Counted from the stretch's first letter, positions 34,011 to 42,914 are shown. The stretch: DNA of 64,000 bases from Acidimicrobiales bacterium (GCA_041394185.1 JAWKIQ010000001.1:186001-250000), one strand, 5' to 3'. Program-made: numbers and translations. Notes: generated by a model not told the origin, from the sequence alone.

Positions 34011-34810
34011 GACGCGTCCCGTGTGTACAGCCGTGTTGACAGAGGGGCGAAGATGGCGAGCAGGCCGATCGTCCAGGCGCCGATCAAGAGCAGGTCGGTG
34101 CTGTTGGCTGTGCCCTCGCACAGGCCACGGACCGCTTCGGCACCGACGGAGATCGGCTGATTGGCGGCGAAGGGGCGCAGCCAGCCGGGCATGGTGTCGG
34201 CCGGGGTGAACGCGGTGCTGGCCAACATCAGGGGGAAGAGCCAGAACATGGAGAGCATGCCGACCATGTCTGGTTGTCGGACCTTTGCTGCGATGGCGGC
34301 GCCGAGCCAGGAGAATGCGAAACCGATCGCGGTGGTGACAGCGATTGCGGCGACGGCTCCCCACAGCGAGTCGAACCGGTAGCCCATGACGAGAGCGAGC
34401 GATGCGACCATGATCAGGCCGATCACGTTGCGGGCAGCGTCGGCGAGCGTCCGTCCGGCGATGACTGCGAACTGGCTCATCGGAAGTGACCGGAATCGGT
34501 CGGTGACCCCTTCGGCCAGGTCGGCGGCGAAGCCCATGCTGGTCTGTTGCGCTCCCTGCAATGCGGTGATGACGAACACGCCGGGAACCAGGAATTGGAG
34601 ATAGTCGACCTGGGCGCCTGCGCCGATCGCGCCGCCGAACACATAGTTGAACAGCACCAGAAAGAACACGCCCATCACGACCGCGAACACGAGCATCTCG
34701 GGCTGGCGAGCTGTGCGGATGAGGTCACGCCACAACATGGTGACGATGTCGTCGACCGCGGCGCGCAAACCGCCAACCGGCGGGGTCGAGAGGGTTCGGG
34801 TGTCGGTCAT
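34007..34810 (-). CDS. ABC-2 type permease, DrrB-like
   Basis: The 267-residue protein has a cytoplasmic N-terminus and six hydrophobic segments (MLVFAVVMGVFFLVLFNYVF; FLVPGVFVITALQGA; NVIGLIMVASLALVMGY; GAVAAIAVTTAIGFAFSWLG; MLSMFWLFPLMLASTAF; LLLIGAWTIGLLAIFAPLS). It has the daunorubicin-resistance permease pattern (QGAQQTSMGFAADLAEGVTD). It pairs with the ATPase gene, with which it overlaps. Confidence 0.88.
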   Translation of the reverse strand: MTDTRTLSTPPVGGLRAAVDDIVTMLWRDLIRTARQPEMLVFAVVMGVFFLVLFNYVFGGAIGAGAQVDYLQFLVPGVFVITALQGAQQTSMGFAADLAEGVTDRFRSLPMSQFAVIAGRTLADAARNVIGLIMVASLALVMGYRFDSLWGAVAAIAVTTAIGFAFSWLGAAIAAKVRQPDMVGMLSMFWLFPLMLASTAFTPADTMPGWLRPFAANQPISVGAEAVRGLCEGTANSTDLLLIGAWTIGLLAIFAPLSTRLYTRDAS

Positions 34811-35757
34811 CGCGCCGCCTCCATGTCTTGTGCGGTCGGGGAGCCGGTCAGGGTGAGAAAGACTTCGTCCAGCGTCGGTCGACGAAGCTGGAAATCCTCG
34901 ATGCCCGCTCCGGTTGCCTGAAGCGAGCGCAGCAGGTCGAGCGATTGCGCCGTGCCACCGGTGATCGGGATATCGACAGTGCGGTGGTCCTGGTCGACGG
35001 CAACACCTTCGATGCCCGATACGAGGTTTGCGAGTTGTCCGAGGTCGGTGACACGCACCTCCAGGACATCGGCACCGATCTGCGACTTGAGCTGATCTGG
35101 GGTGCCCGCCGCCACCGGTCGGCCGTGGTCGATCACCAGGATGTCGTCGGCGAGTTGATCGGCCTCCTCCAGATACTGGGTGGTCAACACGATCGCGGTT
35201 CCCGCGGCCGTCAGGTCCCGCACCGACTCCCAGACCTCGGCTCGACTGCGAGGGTCCAGACCGGTTGTGGGTTCGTCGAGGAACAGTGCCGCAGGATCGG
35301 CGATCAGGGCCACCACGATGTCGAGCCGGCGTCGTTGCCCACCCGAGTAGGTCGATGCCGGCCGATCGGCGAACGATCCCAGGTCGAACCGGTCGATCAA
35401 TTCGTCGGTGCGGGCTCGACGTCGACTGCGCGGAAGCTTGTAGAGCCGGCCGAACAGCTCCAGGTTCTCTCGGGCAGTGAGCTTCTCGTCGACCGCTGCA
35501 GCCTGACCGGCCAACCCGATCAGCTGGCGGACTGCCCCCGCCTGTTTCGAGACGTCGAACCCGCCCACACGTGCCGTGCCGCTGTCGATCGACAGCAACG
35601 TCGTCACCATCTTGACGAGAGTTGTCTTGCCCGCCCCGTTTGGTCCGAGCAGGCCCAACACCTTGCCGGCGCCAACCTGGAACGAGACCCCGACGACAGC
35701 GTCAACCTCCCCGAACCGCTTCGTCAACCCTTCGGCCTCGATCACTGCATTGGACAT
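34807..35757 (-). CDS. Drug-exporter ABC ATPase, DrrA-like
   Basis: The 316-residue protein starts at ATG 35757 (MSNAVIEAEGLTKRFGEVDA). Walker A is GPNGAGKTT, the signature YSGGQRRRLDIVVALIADPA, and Walker B LFLDEP, then TTGLDPRSR. The C-terminal extension (GIEDFQLRRPTLDEVFLTLT) is the DrrA-type domain. It forms an exporter with the next gene; the substrate is unknown but hydrophobic drugs are usual for this family. Confidence 0.92.
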   Translation of the reverse strand: MSNAVIEAEGLTKRFGEVDAVVGVSFQVGAGKVLGLLGPNGAGKTTLVKMVTTLLSIDSGTARVGGFDVSKQAGAVRQLIGLAGQAAAVDEKLTARENLELFGRLYKLPRSRRRARTDELIDRFDLGSFADRPASTYSGGQRRRLDIVVALIADPAALFLDEPTTGLDPRSRAEVWESVRDLTAAGTAIVLTTQYLEEADQLADDILVIDHGRPVAAGTPDQLKSQIGADVLEVRVTDLGQLANLVSGIEGVAVDQDHRTVDIPITGGTAQSLDLLRSLQATGAGIEDFQLRRPTLDEVFLTLTGSPTAQDMEAAR

Positions 35758-35770
35758 AGTGTCCAGTATA
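35751..35770 (-). promoter_or_regulatory. Promoter and TetR-operator candidate over the ATPase start
   Basis: On the minus strand a TATACT -10 box (35765-35770) lies 7 nt before the ATG, and TGGACA-TAG-TGTCCA (35751-35765) is a perfect 6-bp inverted repeat covering the start. The message would be leaderless. A TetR dimer at this repeat would block initiation. Confidence 0.6.
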
Positions 35771-35969
35771 GCAGACGAACTGCCTTGGTTCGATGGCGAT
35801 TGATCGTCACTTCTCGACGAGGGTCGGCTCCGCCGCTGTGTCGGGGATGTGTGCGTCAGACCTGCGCCGCATTTCTGAGCTCCACAAGGCGCTGGTGACA
35901 TTCAGCACTAGCCGAACGAGCTTGGGTACCGCAGCGTTGTCAGTGAGCGATCGGAGGCGCGAGATACAG

Positions 35970-36806
35970 ATGAGACGCTTGGTAGCCAGTGGGGCTCTTG
36001 CGGTCGGCATGGTGGTCGCGGCTGCCTGCGGCTCCGGGGAGAACGGGGGCGCGAGCCCGGCTGACACCGCAATGGACCCGGACCCAACGGTCGAAGATAC
36101 GAAGGTCGAGCCAGTCGCGGCGGGCGTCGAACGGATCGTGGTCGATCTGGTCGGGTGCGAACAGTTCGCGCTCATTACGGCGGTCGATAGGGCGGCAGCG
36201 CGAGCGGTGGTGCCCGACGAGTTCACGAGCGGCAATGTTCTCACTCACGTCGCCAAGCAGTGTGAGGATCTGCGTGTCGACGGCATCTCGTTTGGTGCTG
36301 GGCATTTCGACGCCCAATGGATCAGCGTGAGCCGACCGGCCGACATCGATCTCTCGGAGACGAGCTTGGGTGCCGACGTCAACTACCCGGTGCTGTTCCA
36401 GACCGACAACATGGCCTGGCAGGAGGCTCTTGCGTCGTTCGGTATTCCCGTTGATTACGCCGAAACGATGACCTTCGAGGCGACTGCAGACTCTATGGGC
36501 GGCGGCGCGAATGGCAGCACGGGTGTGCCGCCCGCGAACTACCAGTGGAGTGCTACCGGCGGCGTGCGCGAGGTGGATACGACGGGCACGGTCGCCCATC
36601 TCCTGCTCCGACGCGACGACGACGCGCTCTACGTCTACGACATCTTCTGCCCGTTGTTCTCGATCGTCGGGTCTGGGCAAGCGAGGCTCGAGCCCGAGCC
36701 CGGCTCGTTCGCCTACGACGCTTTCGGCCCCGAGATCTCGGGACAGAACTACCCAGCAAGTTTGACCTGCAACGTCACGATCGAGCGTCGCGCCGACGGC
36801 CCGTGA
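35970..36806 (+). CDS. Secreted lipoprotein of unknown function
   Basis: The 278-residue protein starts at ATG 35970 (MRRLVASGALAVGMVVAAAC), with the lipobox Cys at residue 20. GGAGG lies about 13 nt upstream. A short acidic linker precedes a globular domain with three Cys (GCEQFALI, KQCEDLRV, FCPLFSIV). I do not recognise a family. A role outside the membrane is certain from the signal, nothing more. Confidence 0.7.
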   Translation: MRRLVASGALAVGMVVAAACGSGENGGASPADTAMDPDPTVEDTKVEPVAAGVERIVVDLVGCEQFALITAVDRAAARAVVPDEFTSGNVLTHVAKQCEDLRVDGISFGAGHFDAQWISVSRPADIDLSETSLGADVNYPVLFQTDNMAWQEALASFGIPVDYAETMTFEATADSMGGGANGSTGVPPANYQWSATGGVREVDTTGTVAHLLLRRDDDALYVYDIFCPLFSIVGSGQARLEPEPGSFAYDAFGPEISGQNYPASLTCNVTIERRADGP

Positions 36807-36846
36807 CCGGCGATATCACCGATGTTGGTTCGGACATGCGGTCCCG

Positions 36847-37215
36847 TCAACGGTCCCGGTAGAAGAACAGGGCGTTGCCGTCTGGGTCGTAGATACCGAA
36901 CTCTCGGGTGCCCCAGGCGGTGTCGGCGACGGACCTGGTGGCGAACGCGTCGCCGTGTTGGCGGAAGTGGTTCAGCAGCTCGTCGGGGTCGTCGACGAGG
37001 AATCGATACTGAACGCGTCGAGACTCTGACCAGCCCTCTTCATGATGCGCCTGCAGGTGCACCTGGACGCCGTCGCGCTCGAGTCCGGCGTAGCTCGGGG
37101 GTGAATCTGCGTCGGCAAAGACGACCTCGAAACCCAACTCGTACCGATACCAGGCAAGAGATCGGGCCATGTCGCCGACCTCGATCACTGGATGGACTTC
37201 CCGAAGCCTTGCCAT
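36847..37215 (-). CDS. VOC/glyoxalase-family protein
   Basis: The 122-residue protein starts at ATG 37215. It has two beta-alpha-beta units: IEVGDMARSLAWYRYELGFE and FLVDDPDELLNHFRQHGDAF. The motif GTREFGIYDPDGNALFFYRD is the normal end of VOC proteins. Metal ligands of the superfamily (His, Glu) are partly conserved. Bleomycin-resistance-like or dioxygenase-like functions are possible. Confidence 0.82.
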   Translation of the reverse strand: MARLREVHPVIEVGDMARSLAWYRYELGFEVVFADADSPPSYAGLERDGVQVHLQAHHEEGWSESRRVQYRFLVDDPDELLNHFRQHGDAFATRSVADTAWGTREFGIYDPDGNALFFYRDR

Positions 37216-37255
37216 CTGCCGATCGTAGTTTTCTCCTCGTGCGACCGTTCGTTCG

Positions 37256-38086
37256 CTAGCCGCTGGATCCGTGGTCTGATGCGGGCGCGGGTGCGGTGGC
37301 GATGAGGGCGGGGGCCGGAAAGCGCACGCGTCCCTTGTTGTCGACGAAGCCAGCAAGCTCTTCCTGCGCTGCGGCGAGGAGTTGTGCGTACTGATCGTCG
37401 GTGATCATGTCGGCGAGGGTCCAGCCTCGCACGTCGGTGTGAATCCAGGCTTCGAGCGAGCCGAACTGGGCCATGCCCTGGTGGAGGGTGACTTCGGCCT
37501 CCGGCAGGATCCTGTCGATCACGCTGTGGAGCTTGTCCTTGGTTCCGAGGGTGAATGGCGCCTTGAGTGCGTTGGCGGCTTCGTCGCCGAATAGGCGTTG
37601 GAGGAGCTCGACCATGGCGGCGTAGCCGGGGCTTTGGTCGACGCCGGCCCAGGTGGCGATCGTAATAGTGCCGCCGGGTCTGGCGACTCGGGCCATCTCG
37701 CGCACGCCAGCCTCCTGGTCGGCGAAGAACATCAGCGCGAATTGGCTGACCACCCGATCGAAGCAGTGATCAGGAAGCGGCAGGTGCTCGGCTGGGCCGT
37801 GTCGCCAGGTCACGGGTTCGGGGGCCTTGCGGGCAATGCTGAGCATCCCGTCGTTGATGTCGATGCCGGTGACCGACCCAGAGCCGTTGAGGCGTCGGGC
37901 AGCGGCGCGGGCCAAGATGCCGGTGCCGCAGCCGACATCGAGGACGTCATCACCAGCGGTGACGCGCGCCGTGTCGAGCACGCGTGCGGGCCACTGTTCG
38001 AAGAGGGCGGGCACGAAGAATTCCTCATAGACCTCGGCCGCGGATTTGATCACCTGTCCATGGGTCGCTGCACTCGGCTCGTTCAT
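37256..38086 (-). CDS. SAM-dependent methyltransferase, class I
   Basis: The 276-residue protein has the SAM motif VLDVGCGTGILARAAA (about residues 47-62) and post-motif CFDRVVSQFALMFFADQEAG. ARPGGTITIATW completes the fold of a UbiE/UbiG-type class I methyltransferase. It diverges from an HxlR-type regulator (38173) that may control it. The substrate is unknown. Confidence 0.87.
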   Translation of the reverse strand: MNEPSAATHGQVIKSAAEVYEEFFVPALFEQWPARVLDTARVTAGDDVLDVGCGTGILARAAARRLNGSGSVTGIDINDGMLSIARKAPEPVTWRHGPAEHLPLPDHCFDRVVSQFALMFFADQEAGVREMARVARPGGTITIATWAGVDQSPGYAAMVELLQRLFGDEAANALKAPFTLGTKDKLHSVIDRILPEAEVTLHQGMAQFGSLEAWIHTDVRGWTLADMITDDQYAQLLAAAQEELAGFVDNKGRVRFPAPALIATAPAPASDHGSSG

Positions 38087-38146
38087 GGCCCCACCTTGCG
38101 CCCCGGTCCGCTGTCGATCTAGCGCGAAAATAGAACTCGACTGTTG

Positions 38147-38160
38147 GACCTTGGTAGGTC
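38147..38160. promoter_or_regulatory. Inverted repeat GACCT-TGGT-AGGTC between divergent genes
   Basis: The 5-bp arms lie 13 bp before the HxlR-type regulator start, in the region shared with the divergent methyltransferase. It is a candidate operator for that regulator. Confidence 0.4.
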
Positions 38161-38172
38161 AGGCTGGACGGC

Positions 38173-38838
38173 ATGGCGAGCTACCGGCAGTACTGTCCTA
38201 TCGCCCGGGCCACCGAGATCTTGGCCGAACGGTGGAGCCTGCTCATCGTGCGCAACTTGATGTTCGGGGCGACCACCTTCTCGGCGATCGCCCAGGGGGT
38301 GCCGACGATGTCACGATCGATGCTGACGAAACGTCTGCGAGAGCTCGAGCGGGCTGGGGTGATCACCTCGTCACCCAAGCCCAACGGCCAGGGCTCGACC
38401 TACGCCTTGACCGACGCAGGCGCCGATCTGGTCGGCGTGGTCGACAGCTTGGGCCGTTGGGCGGAGAGATGGGTTGAAGTGATGCCCGAACACACCGATC
38501 CCGGGTTTGCGCTGTGGGCTTGGTGTCGGGTGCAGCTCAACCACGGCGCCTTGCCTGCAGGTCGGGTGGTCGTGCACTTCGAGTTCCCCGACGAGCGAGA
38601 GGGCAACCGGTACTTCTGGCTTCTGGTTCAAGACGGCGGTGCCGAGGTCTGCGCTACCGACCCCGGGGGCGAGCCCGAGCTTCGAGTAGTCGCCCGCTCG
38701 GCAGCATTTGTCGACTGGCACCGAGGTGTCCTGTCGTGGTCCCGTGCCGTCCGCAGCGGCGAGATCACCGTCAGCGGCAACCGCTCACTCGTCCGAGCCT
38801 TCCCGACCTGGAACACCCGCACGCCGGTTCTCGCCTGA
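38173..38838 (+). CDS. HxlR-family regulator with C-terminal SCP2-like domain
   Basis: The 221-residue protein starts MASYRQYCPIARATEILAER. Cys8 begins the HxlR-type helix-turn-helix (RWSLLIVRNLMFGATTFSAI ... SRSMLTKRLRELERAGVI). After a linker a second domain (WAWCRVQLNHGALPAGRVVV ... HRGVLSWSRAVRSGEITVSG) resembles the sterol-carrier-like domain often fused to HxlR in actinobacteria. It likely binds a lipophilic or redox signal. Confidence 0.85.
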   Translation: MASYRQYCPIARATEILAERWSLLIVRNLMFGATTFSAIAQGVPTMSRSMLTKRLRELERAGVITSSPKPNGQGSTYALTDAGADLVGVVDSLGRWAERWVEVMPEHTDPGFALWAWCRVQLNHGALPAGRVVVHFEFPDEREGNRYFWLLVQDGGAEVCATDPGGEPELRVVARSAAFVDWHRGVLSWSRAVRSGEITVSGNRSLVRAFPTWNTRTPVLA

Positions 38839-38916
38839 GCGGTTCAGTGCCCTCGGGCGAGGTCGCTCTGCGTGTGCGTTAGCTTCATCGCAGTCGTCGC
38901 ACTGTTGAGGAGCACC

Positions 38917-39687
38917 ATGATGCAGCTGATGGTTGGAGGGGCACAGATCGAGGTGTGGCGCTCCCCGGCGTCCGCGATGCCTGAGGAGCGGATCGCTTCG
39001 TTGATGCCGGACCTCAGGGAGCTCGTGCGCGACGCGTTCCCGGGGCTCGATCCGTACGTTGGGGACGAGGACCTGATCCACCACTGCCTGGGGCCAAACT
39101 TTGGCGCCTACCAGTTCGCTGACGGCAGGGTACGGGCGCTGGCCACGGCCGACCCCTTCGAGCTGGAGCACGGCCGGACCCTCTACTTCAGCCTGTCTGC
39201 CATCCACTCGAGCCTCAGGGGACGAGGACTCTACGAGCAGATGCTGCTGCTTCGCATCGCGATTGGCCGCTCGATGGGATGCCAGTGGTGGGCGACGAGA
39301 ACGCAGAGCCCGATCGTGGGGCACAGCTTCGAGCGATTCGGCTGCTACCCATGGCTCGACGACGACATCGTGCCGATCGTGGCAACTGAGGTATCAGCTG
39401 TGCTGTATGAACAGTTCAGTGCCCTAGGGCGACGGGAGGGCGAGATGTTCAACCCGACGACGGGCATACTTCACGATGCATACCCGGCGGGACCGTACGA
39501 GACGATTCCCGCGGTAGGCAACGCGCGGGTTCAGGCGCATTTCGACACCCACGTCGATAGCAGCTCGGGTGATGCGCTTCTGCTCGTGGGCAAGCTCGAC
39601 GACATGATCGAGCGGCTTGCCCCACGATGCGATGCTCGCTTCGGCATGTCTTTCGACCAACTCTGCGAGCTGCTCGCGGACCTGTGA
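38917..39687 (+). CDS. GNAT-like protein
   Basis: The 256-residue protein starts at ATG 38917 behind GAGGAG. It contains RTLYFSLSAIHSSLRGRGLY and EQMLLLRIAIGRSMGCQWWA, the central strand and acetyl-CoA-loop helix of a GNAT fold. HSFERFGCYPW resembles the closing strand. The N-terminus is unusual, with no standard first strand motif. It may be a divergent acetyltransferase; the call is moderately sure. Confidence 0.6.
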   Translation: MMQLMVGGAQIEVWRSPASAMPEERIASLMPDLRELVRDAFPGLDPYVGDEDLIHHCLGPNFGAYQFADGRVRALATADPFELEHGRTLYFSLSAIHSSLRGRGLYEQMLLLRIAIGRSMGCQWWATRTQSPIVGHSFERFGCYPWLDDDIVPIVATEVSAVLYEQFSALGRREGEMFNPTTGILHDAYPAGPYETIPAVGNARVQAHFDTHVDSSSGDALLLVGKLDDMIERLAPRCDARFGMSFDQLCELLADL

Positions 39688-39862
39688 CTTGGCGCCGCCC
39701 GACTCGATCTGGGGTCGGATCGCGGTCGATCACGAACCGGATCCGCCCCCAGAATCGCCGGCGGGCATAGTTGGCGTGGGCTGCATCAGCCCGGTGTCTC
39801 CACGACGGCAGGTGAAGGTGCGACCACTCAAAGCTACGAAACGCGCCCGCGGGCGGGTCTGG

Positions 39863-40780
39863 TCACCCGAGGTGGTGTTGCCGACCGTTCTCCGTTGTGA
39901 GCCGAAGATGGTCAGCTCGCAGCGCCTCGGCTCGCCGCCGGATCTCGGTTGGAATTGCCGCTCGCTCGCCGGACGACCGATCGACGAACGCCAAGACGTA
40001 CCGGGCCCGAACGAGCACTGCCTCTGACTGAGCGTTCAGCACGCGGTGTTCCATTCGCAGGGACTTGTCCCGCACCTCCATGACCGAGGTCCGGATGACG
40101 AGGGGGGTGCCAAGCGAGATCTGGCTGTGATGGGTCAGGTCGAAGACGGCGGCGCCTCCTGCGAGCCCGAGCGTTCGGAAGGTTGTGCGATCGGCTCCGA
40201 TGGCCGCTTGGGTGGCCCAGAGGGCGCGGGTCAGTTTGTCCCAGAGTCCTCGAGCGAGCAGAAGGTCGAACTCGTTGCACTCGTGGGGTTCAACGGTGCC
40301 TCGGTAGGTCTCGGTCCCACCCACCGCCGATGTTGGTCCGACGATCGGGCCAGGCCCATCGGGTGGCTCGACCTCGAGGCATGCGGCTTGCTCGAGAGCT
40401 GGCGCAGCCCAGTCGGCGAACCCACCTCCGTCGGCTCGAAACGGGCGGATACGGCGACGAAACAAGCAAACGGTTCGGTCGTCTAGTACTCGCCGCACCG
40501 TTCCGTGGTGGACGATCCAGCCGTCTGCGATCTCTTCGACGCCTCCCGTTGCGAAGACCGCGGTGCCGGGCACGAGCTCGACCAAGAAGCGGAACTGCTC
40601 GCTCGCACACCTCACGACCGTGCTTGCGCTCCGCGCTTGCTGGGCGTCGAATCCGAGTTCGTGGCCCAGTGCGCGACTGCAGTCGTCGGCGATCTGGGCG
40701 TAGTGCTGGATGTTGATGTGGCCAGCCTGTCCTCGCTGCCAGTGGCGCACGACCCCTCTCCAGAGCACCCGGTCACTCAC
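39863..40780 (-). CDS. Two-domain thioesterase-like hotdog protein
   Basis: The 305-residue protein starts at GTG 40780, overlapping the upstream hotdog gene. The first half carries a 4HBT-like helix (GQAGHINIQHYAQIADDCSR) and the strand EQFRFLVELVPGTAVFATGG. The second half repeats it (GTVEPHECNEFDLLLARGLW ... SLRMEHRVLNAQSEAVLVRA). Double-hotdog proteins act as acyl-CoA thioesterases or hydratases. It closes the UGSC operon, suggesting it acts on a CoA ester of the pathway. Confidence 0.75.
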   Translation of the reverse strand: MSDRVLWRGVVRHWQRGQAGHINIQHYAQIADDCSRALGHELGFDAQQARSASTVVRCASEQFRFLVELVPGTAVFATGGVEEIADGWIVHHGTVRRVLDDRTVCLFRRRIRPFRADGGGFADWAAPALEQAACLEVEPPDGPGPIVGPTSAVGGTETYRGTVEPHECNEFDLLLARGLWDKLTRALWATQAAIGADRTTFRTLGLAGGAAVFDLTHHSQISLGTPLVIRTSVMEVRDKSLRMEHRVLNAQSEAVLVRARYVLAFVDRSSGERAAIPTEIRRRAEALRADHLRLTTENGRQHHLG

Positions 40781-41225
40781 CGAACACCTCGCTCTCGGTG
40801 AGGACTTGACGCTCACACCTTGCGATCAGGTCGGGGCTCAGCTGATCGATTTCCGCCCCGCCGACCGGTGCGACGGTCGTCCAAGCACGGGCAACGGCCG
40901 ACGACCGGAAGGCCGAGACCGATGACACGAGATGGGCGAAAGTGAGCTCGCGGGGCTCGGCGGCGACAAGGCCGCTCACGATCTCTATCGACTCGCCGAC
41001 CGAGACGGGGGCGATGACGTGAATACGTTGCTCGGACTCCAGCAACGATGGCCCGGTGGCGCCGACAGCTTGGTCGACTCCAAGCACAGCCAGAGCTCCT
41101 GTAAGCGCATCGCTGACCGCTCGGGCCCAACCAACCATGGTCATCTGCCCCTGGGGGTCGCAGTCTGTTGCCGCGACGATGCCCCGAAATGTCTGCACCC
41201 CGGTGCGCTGCATCCGAGCGATCAT
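40773..41225 (-). CDS. Hotdog-fold thioesterase-like protein
   Basis: The 150-residue protein starts at ATG 41225, overlapping the UGSC stop by ATGA. It has a hotdog helix region (DCDPQGQMTMVGWARAVSDA) and strands ESEQRIHVIAPVSVGESIEI and FAHLVSSVSAFRSSAVARAW. The usual 4HBT motif (D..GH.N) is changed to CDPQGQMT. The tight operon position links it to acyl-thioester chemistry. Confidence 0.75.
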   Translation of the reverse strand: MIARMQRTGVQTFRGIVAATDCDPQGQMTMVGWARAVSDALTGALAVLGVDQAVGATGPSLLESEQRIHVIAPVSVGESIEIVSGLVAAEPRELTFAHLVSSVSAFRSSAVARAWTTVAPVGGAEIDQLSPDLIARCERQVLTESEVFGE

Positions 41226-41785
41226 GGTGTCGGAGACCGAGGGTCGCCGGGCCGGCGAGGCGACTGCCCGGTGAGTAGCTCGACGCAGGCGGCTGTGGCG
41301 GTGCGGGCGGCGGCTGCCAATGCCTCGGGGTCGGCGCTGCTGATGGGGTGGGGAATGACGACAAATGGATGGTCGGGCGCGCCCAGGGTCGTAGCCATGA
41401 GTTGGGCGGCGGTGACGAACTTCTCGGTCATGACGCTGACCGAGGGGATGTCGGCGCGTTCACCGGACACGGCGTCGTGCAGACTGCACGACGAGCAGCT
41501 GCCTCAATCGCCGACGCCGGCGATGAGTGCGTGCCAGTGTCTGGCCTGGCTCATCAAGCCAGCCGGGGCGGGGGCGCTGTAGTTCGGCTTGGTGAGTCGC
41601 ACTACGTCGGCGACGCGGTGCCGGTCGCGCAGCTCGGCCTCCATGGCGTCGAAGAACGCGGCAGTGCCCTGCTTGCCGTTGGAGATGATGCCGACCGTCG
41701 AGCCCTCGAGGCTGGCGACCCGCGGTGCGGGCTGGAAGACCACGGGGCGTTCGTCGTAGGTGGGGATGAGGACTTCGATGGTCAC
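41222..41785 (-). CDS. UGSC-family protein, probable selenoprotein (TGA read as selenocysteine at position 94)
   Basis: From GTG 41785 the frame reads VTIEVLIPTYDERPVVFQPA ... VGIISNGKQGTAAFFDAMEA ... LIAGVGD, then TGA (41504-41506). It continues in the same frame GSCSSCSLHDAVSGERADIP ... VVIPHPISSADPEALAAAAR to a TGA at 41222. The site spells U-G-S-C, the motif that names this (seleno)protein family, with Cys at 97 and 100 nearby. A SECIS-like hairpin lies at the right distance downstream. The total of 187 residues fits the family. Standard annotation would split it into two truncated proteins. Its chemical role is not known; a redox or thiol-transfer role is inferred from the Sec-Cys motif. 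It requires selA, selB, selC and selD elsewhere in the genome. Confidence 0.82.
41473..41506 (-). promoter_or_regulatory. SECIS-like hairpin downstream of the UGSC TGA codon
   Basis: In the mRNA the TGA is followed after 10 nt by CGTCGTGC-AGTCT-GCACGACG, a perfect 8-bp stem (9 with the A-T pair) with loop AGUCU. The loop begins about 18 nt after the UGA. Bacterial SECIS elements, such as that of E. coli fdhF, are coding-region hairpins at this distance with GU in a small apical loop (there AGGUCU flanked by GC), so similarity is strong. In addition, GCACGACG codes for the conserved HDA residues. Confidence 0.7.
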
Positions 41786-41823
41786 GGGGTCTTGGTCTCT
41801 CTTCTCTCTGTTCCTGGGACGGG

Positions 41824-42873
41824 TCAGCAGTCGATGCATGCGCCTACGGGCATGGTGACGGCGCGCGACTTGGTGCCGAGCCATGGCGGGATTACGGCGC
41901 CGAATCCGCCTGCGGGACCGCCGGCGGCAATGACGAGCAGGTCGTCGGGTTCGGTGAGTGCTCGATAGACGCGGTCGCCCTTGGCGCCGACGGCGCTGGC
42001 CTTGCCGACGTCTGCCCATTCGCGTCGGTGAATCCAGGCGTGTTCGTGTACGTAGTGGCGGATGTCGGCCTTTGACCAGCCCGCGTCCTCGAAGTGGGCC
42101 CGGAGCTGGGGCGCGATGACCAGGGCGTAGTTGCCGCCCCAGATCGAGTAGGTAGCCATGTTGGCCTTGATCTCGGCGACGAACGTGTCGAGGATCTCGG
42201 CGGGCTCGGTGGTCCACTCGTTCATGATCTGGCGCAGTCCCATGGCGGCCATCACGGTGACGGCCGAGGCGTCGGGGTCGCCGATGCGTTCGGCTGCCAG
42301 CGACGCCCACGTGGTGTGTTCCTCGTCTTCGGCGATGCAGAAGCTGATCTTGCCGGGATGCCCCAGGGTGGCCCGGTCGATCTCGCCGGGCCGGACGTCG
42401 AGCAGGTTGCCGAGCACGAGCCGGATGGCGCGGCCTATGCAGGTGCTGGCCCGGTCGCTGGGCCCGACAGCGTTGAACCCGGCGCTCATCCCAGCTTCGA
42501 GGCGGATCGGACCGTTGACCACGGCGAGGATCGCGCAGCCACCGGTACTGGCGGTGGCGCCGTGCAGCAGGAATTCGTCGTGCAGCATCGCGGTGACGGC
42601 CGTGACGACGACGGGGAAGTGCGACGGCAGACATCCGGCCATCACGGCATTTATGGCCACCTTCTCGGCGGTGATCGCCCGCTCGCGGACCGGCTCGACC
42701 CCGATGAGGTGGTCGGCTGGGAGCAGGGCCCATTCGAGGCATGCAGCTACGGCGTCTGGGGTGGGCGGCACGATCGGCAGACCGTCGGTCCAGCCTTGGG
42801 AGTGGAAGTGCTCCTGCAGCGCGAACGGATCGTCAAAGGAGACTCGATTGGTCTGAAAGGCCCCGGTCGTCAT
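41824..42873 (-). CDS. Conserved protein paired with the UGSC gene
   Basis: The 349-residue protein begins MTTGAFQTNRVSFDDPFALQ and contains WTDGLPIVPPTPDAVAACLE and EKVAINAVMAGCLPSHFPVV. ATASTGGCAILAVVNGPIRL, PGEIDRATLGHPGKISFCIA and the C-terminal VTMPVGACIDC follow. I recall this pattern from actinobacterial proteins next to UGSC genes but know no established function. The gene ends 38 bp before the UGSC start. Several Cys, including the final CIDC, could exchange electrons or thiols with the Sec protein. The terminal TGA after CIDC has no SECIS-like hairpin, so I read it as a stop. Confidence 0.75.
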   Translation of the reverse strand: MTTGAFQTNRVSFDDPFALQEHFHSQGWTDGLPIVPPTPDAVAACLEWALLPADHLIGVEPVRERAITAEKVAINAVMAGCLPSHFPVVVTAVTAMLHDEFLLHGATASTGGCAILAVVNGPIRLEAGMSAGFNAVGPSDRASTCIGRAIRLVLGNLLDVRPGEIDRATLGHPGKISFCIAEDEEHTTWASLAAERIGDPDASAVTVMAAMGLRQIMNEWTTEPAEILDTFVAEIKANMATYSIWGGNYALVIAPQLRAHFEDAGWSKADIRHYVHEHAWIHRREWADVGKASAVGAKGDRVYRALTEPDDLLVIAAGGPAGGFGAVIPPWLGTKSRAVTMPVGACIDC

Positions 42874-42914
42874 CGCTTCTGTTCTACCGACTCAGCCAGC
42901 GTCGAAGGTAGACG

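Noticed and set aside
41824..41826. Second candidate selenocysteine TGA after CIDC at the end of the 349-aa gene
   Set aside because: No hairpin follows at SECIS distance and the frame after it is soon unrelated to any family, so it is read as a normal stop.
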